DNA of 64,000 nt from GCA-003244245 sp050699715. Lineage in GTDB: Bacteria; Actinomycetota; Actinomycetes; Mycobacteriales; Pseudonocardiaceae. The DNA is taken from NCBI GenBank assembly GCA_050699715.1, contig JBOHFR010000013.1, forward strand, positions 1 to 64,000. Reading direction: 5' to 3'. The notes beneath the pieces were generated by a model, which was not told the origin of the DNA, did no database searches, and was given only the letters and a program-made list of their open reading frames with translations. The position numbers were made by a program, and so were the translations under genes. The stretch's first letter is position 1. Every line of letters starts with the position of its first letter. This document shows positions 63,088 through 64,000 of this stretch, one piece after another.

Positions 63088-64000
63088 GGTGTGCCGCCCG
63101 AGCGCCGGTCGACTGCTGCAAGAAAATGCGCGGCGATCGCCCGTGGTCGGTGAGGGGCGGCACGCACTGGTCCGGCCTGGCTGGCGCACCGGTATCGGCA
63201 CGGGTTGCCCAGGAGATCGGTAACGGCCTGCCAGAGGCCCTGGGCGCCGTGGGCGAGAGGCACGACGGCCCCCGCGTCACCGATCAAGGTGGGGACGTTT
63301 CCCAGATCGAACGTGATGACTGGGGTGGCGACGCTGAGTGCTTCCAGGGCGGTGTTGCAGAAGGTTTCCGGGGAGGTGGAGGCGATGATCGTGCAGGAGG
63401 CGGCGGCGAAGAACGGTTGCACCCCGTGCCAGCGCAGCTTGGGACATAGCCGCACCCGGGGATGGTCATCGGCCAGGCGCTGGCAGTCGGTGGTGACCTC
63501 GCGCTGCATCCCAGGCCAGTACTCGAACCCCGCGCTGGCCAGGACGATCTCCAGGTCCCGACCAAGATCGGGTGGGCATGCGGTGATTAGCTCCGCGATC
63601 CCTTTGTGCGGTTCGGCCCTCGTGACGATGCGCACGGGCCCACGCCGACGCAGGTACTCCCGTATCGAATCGGATGGCGGTGTTCCAGGGGTGATCAAGG
63701 CGTTGGGGACCGCCTGCCAGCCACGGGTGTCCAGCCCGGCTGCCGCGGCCTGGCGGAGGAGGAACTCGCTGTTGGTCAGGACGTGGTCGGGACGGTGGGC
63801 CAGTGCCCGGTGCAGGTAGGTGTCGGTGCGCAGCACCCGCACCATCAGCGCGGTCGCGATACTGGGATGCGGCGCGAGGTATCCCAGACCCCAGGTGGCG
63901 TCCGCCCAGCACACCAGGTCGGCGTCCATCTCGGATAGCAGCCCGGTGACCTCGCCGCACAGGCCGGGGGCGTTCGCCACCGCGGCGAGAAGATCCTCCT
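63084..64000 (-). CDS. Glycosyltransferase, GT-B, partial at window edge
   Basis: At least 305 residues, open to the window end. C-terminal domain features: GPVRIVTRAEPHKGIAELIT, LRWHGVQPFFAAASCTIIAS, TSPETFCNTALEALSVATPV (the donor-site PExFCNxxxEAL). The sequence upstream of GTG 63980 continues as protein (EDLLAAVANAPGLCGEV), so the true start is beyond the window. It forms an operon with PIG-L, WbqC and the reverse transcriptase. Confidence 0.85.
   Translation of the reverse strand, partial: EDLLAAVANAPGLCGEVTGLLSEMDADLVCWADATWGLGYLAPHPSIATALMVRVLRTDTYLHRALAHRPDHVLTNSEFLLRQAAAAGLDTRGWQAVPNALITPGTPPSDSIREYLRRRGPVRIVTRAEPHKGIAELITACPPDLGRDLEIVLASAGFEYWPGMQREVTTDCQRLADDHPRVRLCPKLRWHGVQPFFAAASCTIIASTSPETFCNTALEALSVATPVITFDLGNVPTLIGDAGAVVPLAHGAQGLWQAVTDLLGNPCRYRCASQAGPVRAAPHRPRAIAAHFLAAVDRRSGGTP

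Overview
The window is high-GC DNA from an actinomycete (phylum Actinomycetota). It has many GTG/TTG starts and four-base ATGA/GTGA overlaps, the actinobacterial order rpmG-hadA-hadB-trnW-secE-nusG-rplK-rplA ... rplJ-rplL ... rpoB-rpoC ... rpsL-rpsG-fusA-tuf-rpsJ..., MaoC-type HadA/HadB, and Mce-associated membrane proteins beside rpoB. This fits Pseudonocardiales/Mycobacteriales-type genomes best; I cannot name a genus.

Layout. 1-4060 is an accessory block: a frameshifted CoxG-like gene, three small coupled minus-strand genes, a large HTH regulator, an HD-domain hydrolase, and a second broken copy of the hydrolase 3' end. 4064-22560 is the minus-strand translation/secretion block (esterase, map, adk, secY, the spc and S10 ribosomal clusters, tuf, fusA, rpsG, rpsL). 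A 100-N assembly gap lies in a 14-bp tandem repeat between tuf and rpsJ. The alpha operon that usually follows map is missing. 22926-24134 is a plus-strand alpha-methylacyl-CoA racemase-like gene, followed by rpoC and rpoB (minus), two orphan Mce-associated genes, a monoacylglycerol-lipase-like gene, and rplL/rplJ. 36065-39406 is an accessory pocket (regulator fragments, tautomerase, MazF-type toxin-antitoxin, divergent lysyl-tRNA synthetase). 39444-43727 holds rplA, rplK, nusG, secE, tRNA-Trp, hadB, hadA, rpmG, tRNA-Met and tRNA-Thr. 43870-48718 holds a membrane GGDEF/EAL protein, a short peptide ORF, purE and purK.

48753-64000 is a long accessory region with heavy gene decay. It starts with a SLATT-like protein and an unknown partner, then a collapsed TIR-nSTAND NTPase gene cut by a Tn3 transposase remnant, a long inverted repeat, and a frameshifted formylglycine-generating-enzyme/DUF6884 pair. 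Two unusual gene sets follow. Island A (53110-57864) is a tightly overlapping run: ASCH-like protein, nuclease-like domain plus archaeo-eukaryotic primase, BpsA/DUF43-like transferase, RdgB-QueA fusion, archaeal-type adenylate-kinase-like P-loop protein, and a small unknown. It looks like an undescribed nucleic-acid-modifying or mobile system with archaeal-type parts. Island B (58544-64000, running off the window) combines a FEN/T5-type 5' nuclease, two glycosyltransferases, a WbqC-family protein and a PIG-L deacetylase with a small reverse transcriptase whose YADD box reads VADN. Between the islands lies a nirB/nirD remnant, so the original locus was probably a nitrite reductase operon that has been lost.

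Two themes run through the window. Short in-frame tandem repeats recur in otherwise conserved genes (rplR, rpsQ, nusG, racemase, lipase, Mce-associated protein), and single-base frameshifts or stops are common in accessory genes. All family assignments come from reading motifs by eye; no database search was run.
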